A stretch of DNA of 64,000 nt from assembly GCF_029855125.1 (NCBI RefSeq), contig NZ_CP123229.1:620001-684000 (forward strand), written 5' to 3'. The notes below the pieces were generated by a model. That model did not search any database, had not been told where the DNA came from, and saw nothing but the letters and a program-made list of their open reading frames with translations. Position 1 is the first letter of the stretch, and each line of letters begins with the position of its first letter. A program made the translations under genes and the position numbers. This document shows, in pieces, positions 17,432-26,922 of this stretch. This DNA comes from Methylocapsa sp. D3K7 (GTDB taxonomy: Bacteria > Pseudomonadota > Alphaproteobacteria > Rhizobiales > Beijerinckiaceae).

Positions 17432-18366
17432 GGACTGGCGAGACATCTTTCATAGTGCCCATTGTTGGCGATGAGGATGTTTCAAATGACCGATCAAGAA
17501 CGAGACGTACAGCGCAAGCTCAAGGTGTTGCGACATGCTGAGCAGACGGGTAACATCGCTAAAACTTGCCGCTACTTTGGTATAGGTCGAGCCAGTTTCT
17601 ATCGGTGGAAAACAGAGTATCAGCCACGTGGCGAAGCTGGGCTCGTCAATGCAAAGCCAATCCCAAAGAACCCGGCCAATCAGACTCCGCCAGAAATCAT
17701 GGAGAAAATCCTTTATTTGCGAGCCAAATACCACCTCGGACCAATCCGCATTGTTTGGTATCTAGCGCGCTATCACAGCATCAAAATATCCGAGGCGGGC
17801 GTTAGCCGGATCTTGAAGCGCAATGGCGTCAGCCGATTGCCGCGCGGAACGCGGGTGCGTAAAGTGCACACGATACGTTACAGCAAACAGGTCCCGGGTC
17901 ATCACATCCAGATGGATGTCAAATTCCTCACCTTCGCGAATAAACGCGGCGAGAAAGTTCGCCGTTTTCAATATACGGCTATCGACGACGCGACGCGCGT
18001 TCGAGCGCTCAAAATCTACGACAAGCATACGCAAACGAACGCCATTGATTTCGTCGATCACGTCATCGAGAAATTTCCGTTCCGCATCAAAGAAATCAGA
18101 ACCGACAATGGACATGAGTTCCAAGCCAAGTTTCATAGACAAAGGCATCCGGCACGCCTACATCAAAAAAGGAACGCCGCAGCTCAATAGAAAGGTGGAA
18201 CGATCGCGGAATTCTACCAGCTGTTGTCCTACAAGGACGATATAGACCTTCGCTCGAGGAGTGGGAAAATTTCTACAACTTCAATCGCCAACACGGCGGA
18301 AAAACACCTTACGAAGCGCTCCGAGAAAAGCTATGATTCAGCGCTGACCAACTGTCTCGCCGGTTC
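17432..18366 (+). mobile_element. IS481-family element, decayed
   Basis: Bounded by imperfect inverted repeats GGACTGGCGAGACAT (about 17432-17446) and ACTGTCTCGCCGGTT (about 18351-18365). Holds one broken transposase gene. Ends are inferred from the repeat match only. Confidence 0.6.
17462..18336 (+). pseudogene. IS481-type transposase, frameshifted
   Basis: N-terminal HTH region (TGNIAKTCRYFGIGRASFYR) and integrase core (HHIQMDVKFLTF, QYTAIDDATRVRALKIYDKH, EIRTDNGHEFQ) read in one frame to about 18135. The rest is recoverable only in other frames: DKGIRHAYIKKGTPQLN, then EFYQLLSYKDDIDL, then NFNRQHGGKTPYEALREKL with TGA at 18334-18336. At least three indels; non-functional. Confidence 0.8.
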
Positions 18367-18512
18367 GGCTGCCTCACACCTTTGCACCTTGCGGGACGCG
18401 GCCACTGCTATCAATGAGGCTCTTGGATATCAGGGATATTTGTTTTCGAGGACGAGATTGATAAAAAATGCCAAGCGCCTGCTCAATGTTGGCAGGCGCT
18501 CGGGTAAATACA

Positions 18513-18740
18513 TCAATCGTCGTCGTGGCGTTCGATAATGACGGGGGCGCGATGATGACGCTCGACAACGACCGGAGCACGATCGTGCTCAATCACAACG
18601 CTGCGATGGTCGCGGTCGTTGTCGCGATCGTAAGGCCGCTCAGAAGGTGTGGGAATGCCGATACAGCCGTCGCCTACTGAGCCGCCGATGCAACCGGCGA
18701 AAGCAGGTGATGTGGCTAGGCCGCGAACCCATAAAGCTAC
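18513..18740 (-). pseudogene. Small secreted protein, start lost
   Basis: On the minus strand the frame ends IERHDDD-stop at 18513-18515. It reads upstream GLATSPAFAGCIGGSVGDGC, i.e. a signal-peptide end with an AFA cleavage site, then RPYDRDNDRDHRSVVIEHDR and VVVERHHRAPVIIERHDDD. This arrangement is common in small rhizobial secreted proteins. Upstream the frame meets a TGA near 18758 with no usable start; an ATG lies in the neighbouring frame, so the 5' end is shifted. Confidence 0.45.
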
Positions 18741-18939
18741 TGGATAGACGACCTGTCATGGCCGTTATGCGCCAACTGCGGACAAAAATCCGGCCGACAC
18801 GCATATCCTGAGGGAACCTCGCGATTCTGGACTATCGCGCTTATGCGGCTTATTCTCCAGCCCATTGCCGACCGGGATTAGGGCGTCGGCAGCAGAGAGA
18901 CGCTACCGCGCTCCCGCCCCGAAGGCAGGGGAGTGTATT

Positions 18940-19392
18940 GTGCAGGTCAAGCTCAAAGTCCTCATCGCGGAAGACAACTTCATGATCGCCGATATGGCGG
19001 AGGAAGTTCTCGTCGAGCATGGGTTCGAAGTGTGTGGCATTGCCGGGACGGTCGAAGAAACGGTCGCCCTTGGAAAACTCCATAAGCCCGATCTTGCCAT
19101 AATTGATTACCAGTTGGCTGACGGCGGGCTTGGAACGGAGGCAGCGACCCGATTGCTCGCCAACGGCGATGTTGGCATTCTTTACGCTACGGGAAATTAC
19201 TCGACCGGCGCTCTGAAGGACGCCGACGGGCATGCGACTATCGGCAAGCCTTACCGCCCCGAGGACCTCATCTGCGCGTTGGAAATCGTCGCGGATTTAA
19301 AGGCAAACGGCGCGACGGTCCGGGCGTTCCCTCATGGGTTCCAGGTACTGAAGAAGAAAAGTCTCAATCCGGCCGAGTTTTCCCATGGGTGA
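18940..19392 (+). CDS. Single-domain response regulator
   Basis: 150 residues from a GTG at 18940 with AGGGGAG upstream. Receiver domain: EDN at residues 11-13, phospho-acceptor Asp56 (AIIDYQLADG), T/S region LYATGN near 84, conserved Lys103 (IGKPYRP). No output domain. Overlaps the histidine kinase gene by 8 bases, so they form a cognate pair. Stand-alone receivers of this kind act by phosphotransfer or by protein contact. Confidence 0.88.
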   Translation: MQVKLKVLIAEDNFMIADMAEEVLVEHGFEVCGIAGTVEETVALGKLHKPDLAIIDYQLADGGLGTEAATRLLANGDVGILYATGNYSTGALKDADGHATIGKPYRPEDLICALEIVADLKANGATVRAFPHGFQVLKKKSLNPAEFSHG

Positions 19393-20605
19393 TGCAGAAG
19401 AAGTCAAGAAGCTGCTTCGACAGCAGTCCGCGATTGCCGCCTTCGGCAGTTTCGCTCTCGCGCAAAGCGATTTGCAGACCGTCCTTTCGGAAGCGGCGAG
19501 GGTCTGCGCCAGTGGGCTCGGCGTGCGTTTCTGCAAGGTCTGCAAGTACCGGCCCGATGAGAACGACCTTTTGATTGTGGCTGGATTCGGCTGGCAAGCT
19601 GGTGTGGTTGGCAACGTTGTCTCACGGGCCGACGCAAGCTCGCCGCAGGGGCGCGCCCTTTCCACCGGCGAGCCATCCATTTGCAATGACTTGCGCAAGG
19701 ACACTCAATTTGTCTTGCCGCCCTTCTACGCCGAGCACGGGATCATTGCGACCATCGACGTTCTGATTAAGGGCGCGCACGAGCCATATGGCGTCCTTGA
19801 AATCGATAGCGACAAGCCGCAGGACTACAACCAGCAGGACATCATTTTCCTCACCGGTTTCGCGAATGTTCTCGCCGAAGCCGTCGCCACTGCGTCGCGC
19901 ACAGCCCTACTGCAAACAACGATCAGACAGATGGAGGTTCTCGTCGAAGACAAGAACCGGCTGCTGGAGCAGAAGGTGGTTCTCGCGGAAGAGCTGCAAC
20001 ACCGGGTGCGCAACAATCTGCAATTGATATATGGAATGCTGACAAGGCAGCTGGGCGAGACCACCGACGAAAGCGGTCAGCGCGGCATCAGGGCGATTGC
20101 CCGGCGCGTGTCAACTCTGGCGCAGGTGTATGACCATTTGCTCGGCGCGGAGATGACACGCACGACCGATTTCGGAACCTATGTGAAGTCCCTTTGCCGC
20201 AGTCTCGGCGAAGTTCAAGCATTGCCTGCGAAGGTGACGCTGACCTGCGACAGCGAGGTTCTCATGCTCGACCTCGATGTGGTGACGGCGTTGGGAATTG
20301 TCGTAGCTGAACTGGTCACCAACAGCTACGATCACGCGTTTCCGAAGGGCGAGGGAGCGATTGAAGTTTCTGTCCGGCGCGATCCGGATAATGCGAATAT
20401 GGCCACGCTGGTGATCCGGGACGATGGCCACGGCTTCGAGCCGCAGTCCGGAAGCAAGCGCCACGGGCTCGGTCTTGTCAGGCGGCTCGCGGAACAGGTG
20501 CGTGGGACGGCGTCGGTCGCTGCAAACAAGGGAACAGTCTGGACGATTACATTCCCTTTGGCCGACAAATTCGATCAAGACGCGGAAATTTCCGCGAAGC
20601 TTTGA
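19385..20605 (+). CDS. GAF-HisKA_2/HWE-type sensor histidine kinase
   Basis: 406 residues, no membrane segment, so a cytoplasmic sensor. GAF domain about residues 20-175 (ASGLGVRFCKVCKYRPDEND, GIIATIDVLIKG, PYGVLEIDSD); coiled linker; phospho-acceptor box ELQHRVRNNLQLIYGML around His206; ATPase domain with VVAELVTNSYDHAF (N box), IRDDGHGF (G1) and GLGLVRRLAEQ (G2). Kinases of this class often feed general stress signalling in Rhizobiales. Translationally coupled to the receiver gene. Confidence 0.9.
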   Translation: MGDAEEVKKLLRQQSAIAAFGSFALAQSDLQTVLSEAARVCASGLGVRFCKVCKYRPDENDLLIVAGFGWQAGVVGNVVSRADASSPQGRALSTGEPSICNDLRKDTQFVLPPFYAEHGIIATIDVLIKGAHEPYGVLEIDSDKPQDYNQQDIIFLTGFANVLAEAVATASRTALLQTTIRQMEVLVEDKNRLLEQKVVLAEELQHRVRNNLQLIYGMLTRQLGETTDESGQRGIRAIARRVSTLAQVYDHLLGAEMTRTTDFGTYVKSLCRSLGEVQALPAKVTLTCDSEVLMLDLDVVTALGIVVAELVTNSYDHAFPKGEGAIEVSVRRDPDNANMATLVIRDDGHGFEPQSGSKRHGLGLVRRLAEQVRGTASVAANKGTVWTITFPLADKFDQDAEISAKL

Positions 20606-20899
20606 GGCTCTGCCTGAGATTTCGCATCGAAAGAGCAACGATCCAAGGATTCGCAACCACCGCAAGGCAAGATTACTACTGCAGTTTGCGGCACGAGGAT
20701 CGCCTATTCGCACATCGGCCTGCTATTCTGCTTCGGGTCATTTCCGACCGGGTCGCGTCGCTGGTAAATCCGGCCATATCCGCGGTGCCCCCAAAAGCGG
20801 AAGTAAAATCAGGTTGCTGGTAGTCGCCGGGACGGGCCGCTACGGGTTGATGTTGTCGCCCAACCCGTGATTCAAACTTCCAAACCGGAGCCTCGAATC

Positions 20900-21661
20900 A
20901 TGCGGTATGAACTCACGGACTTTGAATGGGCTGCCATCAGCTCGTTTCTGCCGGACAAGCCGCGTGGCATTCCCTGTGTTGACGACCGGCGCGTGCTCAA
21001 TGGCATCTTTTGGGTTCTGCGCTCAGGCGCTCCCTGGCGCGACCTGCCATTGTCCTATGGTCCCCGCACCACTTGCTATAATCGCTTCGTTCGGTGGCGG
21101 AGGGCTGGCGTTTGGGACCGGATCATGGATGCGCTGGCTGCTGGTCACGACGCGGCGGTGCAGATGATTGAAACCTCGGTCGTGCGGGTGCACCAGCACG
21201 GAGCCTGCATCGCGGACAACAATCACCAAGATATGGGGCGCTCGCGAGGGGGCCTAACGAGCAAGATCCACGCAGTAGTGGACACCCATGGTCTACCGGT
21301 CCACCTCGCCCTCACGCCCGGTGAAGCGCATGATAATCGGCTGTGTTCGGTTCTCCTCAGCGCCTTGCTCCCACAAACGATGTTACTCGCGGATCGTGGA
21401 TACGACGCGAACTGGATCAGGGAGCTTGCCCGACAACAAGGAGCTTGGGCGAACATTCCGCCCAAACGAAATCGCAAAGACCCGATCTGCTTCAGTCCGC
21501 ATTTGTATCGGGCGCGTAACTTGATCGAACGGTTCTTCAACAAGATCAAGCAATGTCGGCGTGTCGCGACCCGATACGACAAACTTGCGGCTAACTATCT
21601 GGCGTTCATCAAACTCGCATCAATCCGTATTTGGCTCCGAGCTAATGAGTCCACGCCCTAG
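20900..21661 (+). mobile_element. IS5-family transposase (apparently intact)
   Basis: About 253 residues from the ATG at 20900 (MRYELTDFEWAAISSFLPDK). DDE motifs are visible: MIETSVVRVHQHGA, LADRGYDANWIR and the C-terminal YRARNLIERFFNKIKQCRRVATRYDKLA, followed by LAFIKLASIRIWLR. No frameshift. Element ends were not found with certainty. Confidence 0.85.
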
Positions 21662-22131
21662 TAAGAGCGATGTCCCAAGAAGGATGCGTTTAATCATTTA
21701 GGAACTCCTATCGAGCTTGATTAAGAGATATTTGAAGGCTGGGGTCCCAGCCAAGCAGCGAACGGTGTGGAGGAGTGTTGGTTCCCTTTCAGTCCCGCGC
21801 CCCAGCCACAGCCCATAGCAACAGCCTGAGACCGAGCCGCATGTGGCCATGCGGACCATCCTTAAAATCTGAAATAAAAAGCACCCGCCGAACGTGATTC
21901 ACCTCGATTGTAGAGGCTTCCGTCAAAACCCTGGTCGAGCATTGGAAATATCACGGTCTCATAGCGATAGTCGGAGGAGATGTTTCAAGCTACGGAGAGC
22001 GCAAGCGGTAGATTGAACAGCCATTTCGGTATGAAGCCATTTAAACTGGAACCTTTCAGATCGCCGACTCTTCAGCATAGGTCGGAAAGCGCCCTTCGGT
22101 GCCGCTCACGCAAAAACCAAGGAACGAAGTA
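21662..22131. other. Intergenic region before DUF2383 gene
   Basis: No gene seen. A hairpin CCGCATG-TGGC-CATGCGG lies at 21837-21854. GGAAC occurs near 22052 but its −10 partner is CTT instead of GTT, so only a weak EcfG-like promoter could be argued. Confidence 0.4.
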
Positions 22132-22581
22132 ATGCCAATGAAAACTAATGACGTGATCAAGACAATGAACGATTTAATAGAAACCAGCAGAGATGGAGAG
22201 CAAGGCTTCCGCACATGTGCCCAGGGGGTTAGTAGTCCGAATCTCAAGACGCTGTTCGAAACAGCTGCCCGACGCTGTGCCGAGGGCGCTGCGGAACTGG
22301 AAGCCAAGGTTCGCGGTCTCGGTGGGCAGCCCGCCCAGGGCGGTTCAGTTAGTGGGTCGATGCATCGTGCTTGGATCAACATAGAGTCCACCATTACCGG
22401 CATGAATGAACATGCGGTGCTTGCCGAATGCGAGCGTGGTGAAGACACCGGAAAGCACGTCTATGAGGCGGCTCTCAAAGAGGATTTGCCGACGGACGTG
22501 CGAACGATTATCGAGCGGCAATACCAAGGAGTGAAAGCAAATCACGATCGCGTCCGCGATCTTCGGAATGCCGCCGCCTGA
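22132..22581 (+). CDS. DUF2383 / PA2169-type four-helix-bundle protein
   Basis: 149 residues from ATG 22132 (MPMKTNDVIKTMNDLIETSR). Ferritin-like helical protein of the PA2169 family: DGEQGFRTCAQG, FETAARRCAEGAAELEAKVR, GGSVSGSMHRAWI, LAECERGEDTGKHVYEAAL, IERQYQGVKANHDRVRDLR. Role unknown; linked to stress in alpha- and gammaproteobacteria. A paralogue with the same layout lies at 43185-43631. Confidence 0.85.
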   Translation: MPMKTNDVIKTMNDLIETSRDGEQGFRTCAQGVSSPNLKTLFETAARRCAEGAAELEAKVRGLGGQPAQGGSVSGSMHRAWINIESTITGMNEHAVLAECERGEDTGKHVYEAALKEDLPTDVRTIIERQYQGVKANHDRVRDLRNAAA

Positions 22582-22600
22582 CAAACGCAATGTTGTTTGG

Positions 22601-22623
22601 GTGGACGCACCAGGTGCGTCCAC
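22601..22623. promoter_or_regulatory. Perfect palindrome between two stress genes
   Basis: 23 bases, GTGGACGCA-CCAGG-TGCGTCCAC: a 9-bp stem with a 5-base loop (or 11-bp symmetric arms). Lies between the DUF2383 stop and the DUF1003 start. No T-run follows, so it is either an attenuating hairpin or an operator. Confidence 0.6.
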
Positions 22624-22636
22624 TCAGGAGAACTCA

Positions 22637-23218
22637 ATGCCAAACACCACTCGCACGGAAACCACTCGATCAACGGGGTGGCGCGCGAATCATATCGAAG
22701 AGACTATCCGGTCTGTAGCTCGGCTCCACGCCGAACATTACGAGAATGCTACGCGGCTTCAGCGCGCGGCCGATCGCATAACAGCTTTGCTGGGCCGCCC
22801 TCGATTTATCGGAGCGCTAACCATCATTGCGGCCAGCTGGATTACCTTGAATCTGCTCGCCGCTGCGCTTGGCTATCACCCTATCGATCCACCTCCCTTC
22901 TCATGGCTGGAAGGCGCGGTTTCGCTGGTGTCGCTCTACATGGTCATCTTGATCCTGGCCACCCAGCAGCGTGAGTACCAGCTTGCCCAACACCGCGAGC
23001 AGCTCACCTTGGAGCTAGCCATCTTGAGCGAGCAGAAGACGGCGAAGGTCATACAGCTACTGGAAGAGTCCCGTCGGGACAATCCACTCATTCGTAACCG
23101 GGTCGATCAGGAAGCAGAAGCCATGGCTCAGCCTGCCGACCCGCAATCGGTGCTCGATGCGATCAAAGATACTCACGCCGACGTGGCGCCAGCGATTGCG
23201 CCTTTAGGCGTGAGTTAG
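22637..23218 (+). CDS. DUF1003 membrane protein
   Basis: 193 residues from ATG 22637. Two membrane helices near residues 57-80 (FIGALTIIAASWITLNLLAA) and 93-112 (GAVSLVSLYMVILILATQQR), separated by YHPIDPPPFSWLE, the DUF1003 signature, then a coiled tail (REYQLAQHREQLTLELAILSEQKT). Function unknown. Only 55 bases after the DUF2383 gene, so probably co-transcribed. Confidence 0.88.
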   Translation: MPNTTRTETTRSTGWRANHIEETIRSVARLHAEHYENATRLQRAADRITALLGRPRFIGALTIIAASWITLNLLAAALGYHPIDPPPFSWLEGAVSLVSLYMVILILATQQREYQLAQHREQLTLELAILSEQKTAKVIQLLEESRRDNPLIRNRVDQEAEAMAQPADPQSVLDAIKDTHADVAPAIAPLGVS

Positions 23219-23341
23219 CCGCAAGCTTCACACCGACGGTCCATCCGTCCAAGCTTACACTTCGGCATTGCGAGTTCTGATTGGATGCCCGGGATAGCGT
23301 CATTTTTGCATGTGGAGATGATGAACCAATGTTCGCCATCC

Positions 23342-23587
23342 ATGAAAAAGTTGATTCTCGTTCCGACAATCCTTGGCTTTGCCGCCGTTGTTTTCACATG
23401 TCAAGCGGATGCGCGGCCGGGCGATTGCGTCAGGGGTGCGATCGTTGTTGGAATTGTTGGCCACTTTGTTGGGCATGGCGGCATTGGGGCCGCCGCTGAT
23501 TGTGCCTATGGAGTACACCGGGTGAATGAAATAACTCCGGGTGTAGTCGGGATCAACTTATGCTCATTACATACGGCTATGAATTGA
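23342..23587 (+). CDS. Small secreted glycine-rich protein
   Basis: 81 residues from ATG 23342. Signal peptide MKKLILVPTILGFAAVVFTCQADA, then RPGDCVRGAIVVGIVGHFVG and GAAADCAYG, a glycine-zipper-like pattern seen in small rhizobial secreted proteins. The 3' end overlaps the transglutaminase relic by 28 bases, so the last 20 residues may not be original. Confidence 0.5.
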   Translation: MKKLILVPTILGFAAVVFTCQADARPGDCVRGAIVVGIVGHFVGHGGIGAAADCAYGVHRVNEITPGVVGINLCSLHTAMN

Positions 23588-24411
23588 CGTTGAATTGCCC
23601 GTACCCGACCATGGTTGTCTGCCTCCTCGACGCGCATCGTGAGCGTTCGGAGGAGCTCCACTACGAAATCCCGCCGACGACGAGCCCGGCGATTCCGACA
23701 ACAACCTATCTCGACGCATTCGGCAATACCGTGCGGAGGTTCACGGCGCCATCCGGCGACCTCGCGATTATGTCTGACGCCGTCATCGATGGATCAGATC
23801 GAACTGGACGCAGGCGAGAGTCCTCTCGAACAATTGCCAAACGAAACTTTGGTGTTTTTGCTCGGCAGCCGCTATTGCGAAACCGATAAGCTCGCCGACA
23901 TCGCCTGGCTCATTTTGGATCAAGCCCAAGCGGCTGGCGCCGGGTTTAGGCGATTTGTGATTTCGTCTGCGGTCATTTGGCCTTCGGCTACGAACACGCC
24001 CGCGCGACCCGCACCGCTTTTGAAGCCTATCAAGAGCGTATCGGCGTCTGCCGCGATTTCGCCCATCTCGCGGTCGCTTTCTGCCGCTGCATGAATATTC
24101 AGGCGCGGTACGCGAATGGATTCCTGGGCGACATTGGCGTGCCACCGGACCCGGCACCGATGGACTATAATGCCTGGTTCGAGGTGTTGCTCGATGGGCG
24201 CTGATTCACTTTCGACGCGCGCCACAATACGCCGCGCATCGGCCGCATCGCCCGCGGGCGCGACGCGGCGGATATCTCGCTCGTTACGTCGTTTGGCACT
24301 CACACATTGAAGAAATTCCGGGTGTGGACGGATGAAGTGGGCGCTGCGACGCTGCAGGACCTCAATCGCCGCAGCGCGGTAACGACACCTCAAATGAGGA
24401 GAAGCGCTTAA
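23560..24411 (+). pseudogene. Transglutaminase-like protein, broken
   Basis: Frame 1 from 23560 gives the bacterial transglutaminase N-terminal domain (MLITYGYELTLNCPYPTMVV, LDAFGNTVRRFTAP). After about 23790 the sequence continues in frame 2 (LDAGESPLEQLPNETLVFLL), and from 23977 in frame 1 again: AFGYEHARATRTAFEAYQER, GVCRDFAHLAVAFCRCMNIQ with the catalytic Cys, and YANGFLGDIG. A TGA at 24202-24204 replaces the Trp of the expected LDGRWFTFDARHN motif; the frame then goes on to about 24411. Two indels and one nonsense change: dead gene. Confidence 0.8.
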
Positions 24412-24629
24412 ACAGCGCCTCAATTCGGTGAAGCTTTCTGACCCATTCTTTCTTCAAGATCTGAAATCTCTGCTGGCGTGGCCGGACGGCCAGTCAAGCT
24501 CTGATGAAGCGCTAGAAGGTCATCAATCTTCAGCCTATTATTCCGACCGCTTGCCTGGCTGCACCTCGGCAGACGCTGCCTAATGCCCTGCATGTGCCAC
24601 TAACTCCACCGCAAAAACTCAACCACTAG

Positions 24630-24654
24630 GGAACTTAATGAGGATCGCGATGTT
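24630..24654 (+). promoter_or_regulatory. EcfG-type promoter
   Basis: GGAAC, 17-base spacer, GTT; the −10 lies 24 bases before the ATG at 24678. Confidence 0.7.
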
Positions 24655-24677
24655 CTCGTTGCTCCTCTTACAGGCGG

Positions 24678-24761
24678 ATGGAAGATATGGACGGTATCAT
24701 TTATCTCGTTGGCCTTGTCGTGGTTGTGCTGGCGGTCTTATCCTTTTTGGGGCTACATTGA
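24678..24761 (+). CDS. Tiny membrane protein (27 aa)
   Basis: MEDMDGIIYLVGLVVVVLAV followed by LSFLGLH: one membrane helix. A second ATG at 24687 gives MDGIIYLVG, closest to similar peptides I recall in rhizobia. An exact GGAAC-N17-GTT promoter sits 24 bases upstream and the next membrane gene begins 13 bases after its stop, so the two probably form a stress operon. Confidence 0.55.
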   Translation: MEDMDGIIYLVGLVVVVLAVLSFLGLH

Positions 24762-24774
24762 AGGAAGAGCGGTA

Positions 24775-25617
24775 ATGACTTTGATTGAACGGGAAAGCAA
24801 GCCATCGGCGGTGACTAATCGGGAAAGCGAGCCATCGGCGGCTGATTGCCACGATAGCAGCTACGTTGCCTGGCAAGCTATTGTCGGTGGCGCCGTGGTA
24901 GCGGTCGTTATTTTTACGACGATGACGGCATTTGGATCGGCGGTGGGGCTTTCGCTGACGTCGGCAGAGCCGGGGCAAGGGATATCGGTCAGGCTCGCTG
25001 CAATCGCAATTGGCCTATGGACGGCATGGATGGCGACATCGAGTTTCGCCGCAGGCGGATATATTTCGGGTCGCATGAGGCATCGAATTGCTGACGCGCT
25101 CGATCACGAGGTGCGGATACGTGATGGAGTACATGGTCTCATCGCGTGGTCCATAGCCGCCATAATTTCTGGGCTCGTGCTGGCGTCTTCCCTCGGGTCA
25201 ACAGCGAATTCTGCGGCAAAGGAAGCTGCGAAGACCACGCAGGATTATCAGCTTGGTCTGCTTTTCCGTGGAGAAGAAACAACCGCCGCCGACCTGACCG
25301 CGCGCCTGGACGCGGAAACCGTGCTGAAGACGATCACATCGCGAAAGAGCCTCAGCCAAAATGATGAGACGTATTTGGCGCAGCTCATCAGCAAAGCAAC
25401 TTCGATATCTCCGGCGGACGCGAAATCGCGCGTTGTTAGCGTCGAACACAATATTCAGAATTCGCTCGATAATGCTCGCCGTATCGCTGTGCTCGCGGCG
25501 TTTCTCACCGCAGCCTCACTTGCGATCGGCGCCGCTGCCGCTTGGGGTGCAGCGATCGCCGGCGGCAAACACAGGGATCAGGGGACGCTGTTAAGTCCCC
25601 TCACCAAATGGTTTTAA
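24775..25617 (+). CDS. Membrane protein, unknown
   Basis: 280 residues from ATG 24775 (MTLIERESKPS). Four likely helices: near residues 35-60 (IVGGAVVAVVIFTTMTAFGS), 70-95 (AIAIGLWTAWMATSSFAAGG, then YISGRM), 118-140 (HGLIAWSIAAIISGLVLASS) and near 240-265 (IAVLAAFLTAASLAIGAAAA). A soluble loop (residues 150-235) lies between helices 3 and 4. N-terminal ESKPSA/ESEPSA is a short repeat. Common in Rhizobiales stress islands; no function known to me. Confidence 0.7.
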   Translation: MTLIERESKPSAVTNRESEPSAADCHDSSYVAWQAIVGGAVVAVVIFTTMTAFGSAVGLSLTSAEPGQGISVRLAAIAIGLWTAWMATSSFAAGGYISGRMRHRIADALDHEVRIRDGVHGLIAWSIAAIISGLVLASSLGSTANSAAKEAAKTTQDYQLGLLFRGEETTAADLTARLDAETVLKTITSRKSLSQNDETYLAQLISKATSISPADAKSRVVSVEHNIQNSLDNARRIAVLAAFLTAASLAIGAAAAWGAAIAGGKHRDQGTLLSPLTKWF

Positions 25618-25643
25618 CAAACACCAACACCGGGAGAACGTCG

Positions 25644-25721
25644 ATGGGCAGAGGAATTCTACTATAGATGCTAGGTGTGCCGCTGCCGATAATCATTCTA
25701 CTGGCGCTTTTGCATCGTTAG
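25644..25721 (+). pseudogene. Tiny membrane protein with amber codon
   Basis: MGRGILL-TAG-MLGVPLPIIILLALLHR. The family I recall reads MGRGILLWxLGVPxPIIILLAL, so the TAG at 25665-25667 stands exactly where TGG (Trp) is expected. Either a point-mutated pseudogene or restarted at the ATG right after the TAG. Confidence 0.5.
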
Positions 25722-25991
25722 ATGAATTAGCGTAAGTTGCCGTGCCGACGTGAGCCGAATGGCCATGGATTCAATCTTTTCAATAATAGCAGAATAGCTG
25801 CGCCGAGCCCAGGTGTAAGCGCGCAGTGCTCCTTCGAAAAACTGCCGGCGAGAGCTGGGCGTCCAAAGGCGTAAAAAGAGCTGAGGCGGCAATATGGGGT
25901 CTTCCTCGCCTTCACTTAGTTCATGGTAAATTCGGCAATCAATAGGATTGTGCTTCTCGAGGTGCGCGTCGAGACGCTTGAAAAGATACAC
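25698..25991 (-). CDS. Hypothetical protein
   Basis: 97 residues from 25991 (MYLFKRLDAHLEKHNPIDCR). The middle (FFEGALRAYTWARRSYSAII) looks like a real helical protein, but the 3' end overlaps the tiny membrane gene on the other strand and no family is recognised. Confidence 0.3.
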   Translation of the reverse strand: MYLFKRLDAHLEKHNPIDCRIYHELSEGEEDPILPPQLFLRLWTPSSRRQFFEGALRAYTWARRSYSAIIEKIESMAIRLTSARQLTLIHLTMQKRQ

Positions 25992-26139
25992 GGCACGCTT
26001 CGACGATCAATAGACCCTAACACCCGGGGTTCGGCACCGCACATGGATGGTCCATCCTCCATTGTCTTGTGCTACGGGGCTGTCAATCGGCGTTGAACTT
26101 TGACCCCTGATTGGAGTGCGCCCCTCCGGGTGGACAGTT

Positions 26140-26922
26140 TCAGGCTGCGGGTTTGACTATCCGCTGGGCGTGTTTCCTCGAACTACGGGGCTCAGGTATC
26201 CGAGCGCGGAATGGAGCCTCCGCTGATTGTAGGCCTCGTCGATGAAGCGTGGAAGGTCGGACGTGACGTCCCCGAAGGTTTCGTACGCCATCGCAATCTC
26301 CCAAGTGGGCATTGCGACGACCGATTGAATCCGCCCTGGCTGCCACGGTCAGAATGATGCAAAATACCCGTCTTTGGCCGGCGCAGGACGAGGGCCCTCC
26401 GCAAGGCAGACAGCGCCAGATCTTTTTTCAGCCGGTCACTGACCGCCCATCCGATGATACGACGTGAGAAAAGATCGAGGACAATGGCGAGATAAAGCCA
26501 GCCCTCGGTGGTCCAGATATAACTGATATCGGCGGCCCATTTCTGATCTGGTGCCGTGGCGGCAAAATCCTGATCAAGATGATTGGGTGCAATCGGGCCG
26601 CCATGGTCGCTGTCGGTGGTCTTTTTGAAACGGCGTTTCTGACGCGCTTTCAAATTATTATCACGCATCAGCCTGGCAATCCTGTGGCGTCCGGCGGTGA
26701 TACCGTCCTCAAGGAGATCAGCGTACATGCGCGGGCGTCCATAAGTCTCCCGCGACAGGCAAAAACGCTCCCGGATATGAGCAAGCAGTACCATGTCCAC
26801 TGGCTTTCACTGGCGGGGCGGCTTTTCCAAGCGAAATAGCCACTCTGGCTAACTTCGAGAGTTTCGCAAAGGCGCGCGACTGGGAATTCGACTTTCTTCG
26901 CATCGACGAACGAAAATCTCAT
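26140..26922 (-). pseudogene. IS3 orfB transposase, frameshifted
   Basis: Frame 1 from 26922: MRFSFVDAKKVEFPVARLCE to about 26800. Frame 2: [66 protein letters not shown] (DDE core) to about 26340. The segment between the second and third acidic motifs is deleted; the C-terminus reads in a third frame (FETFG-like [32 protein letters not shown]). Confidence 0.8.

Noticed and set aside
22048-22076. EcfG promoter for the first DUF2383 gene
   Set aside because: GGAAC-N17 is followed by CTT instead of GTT; not counted.
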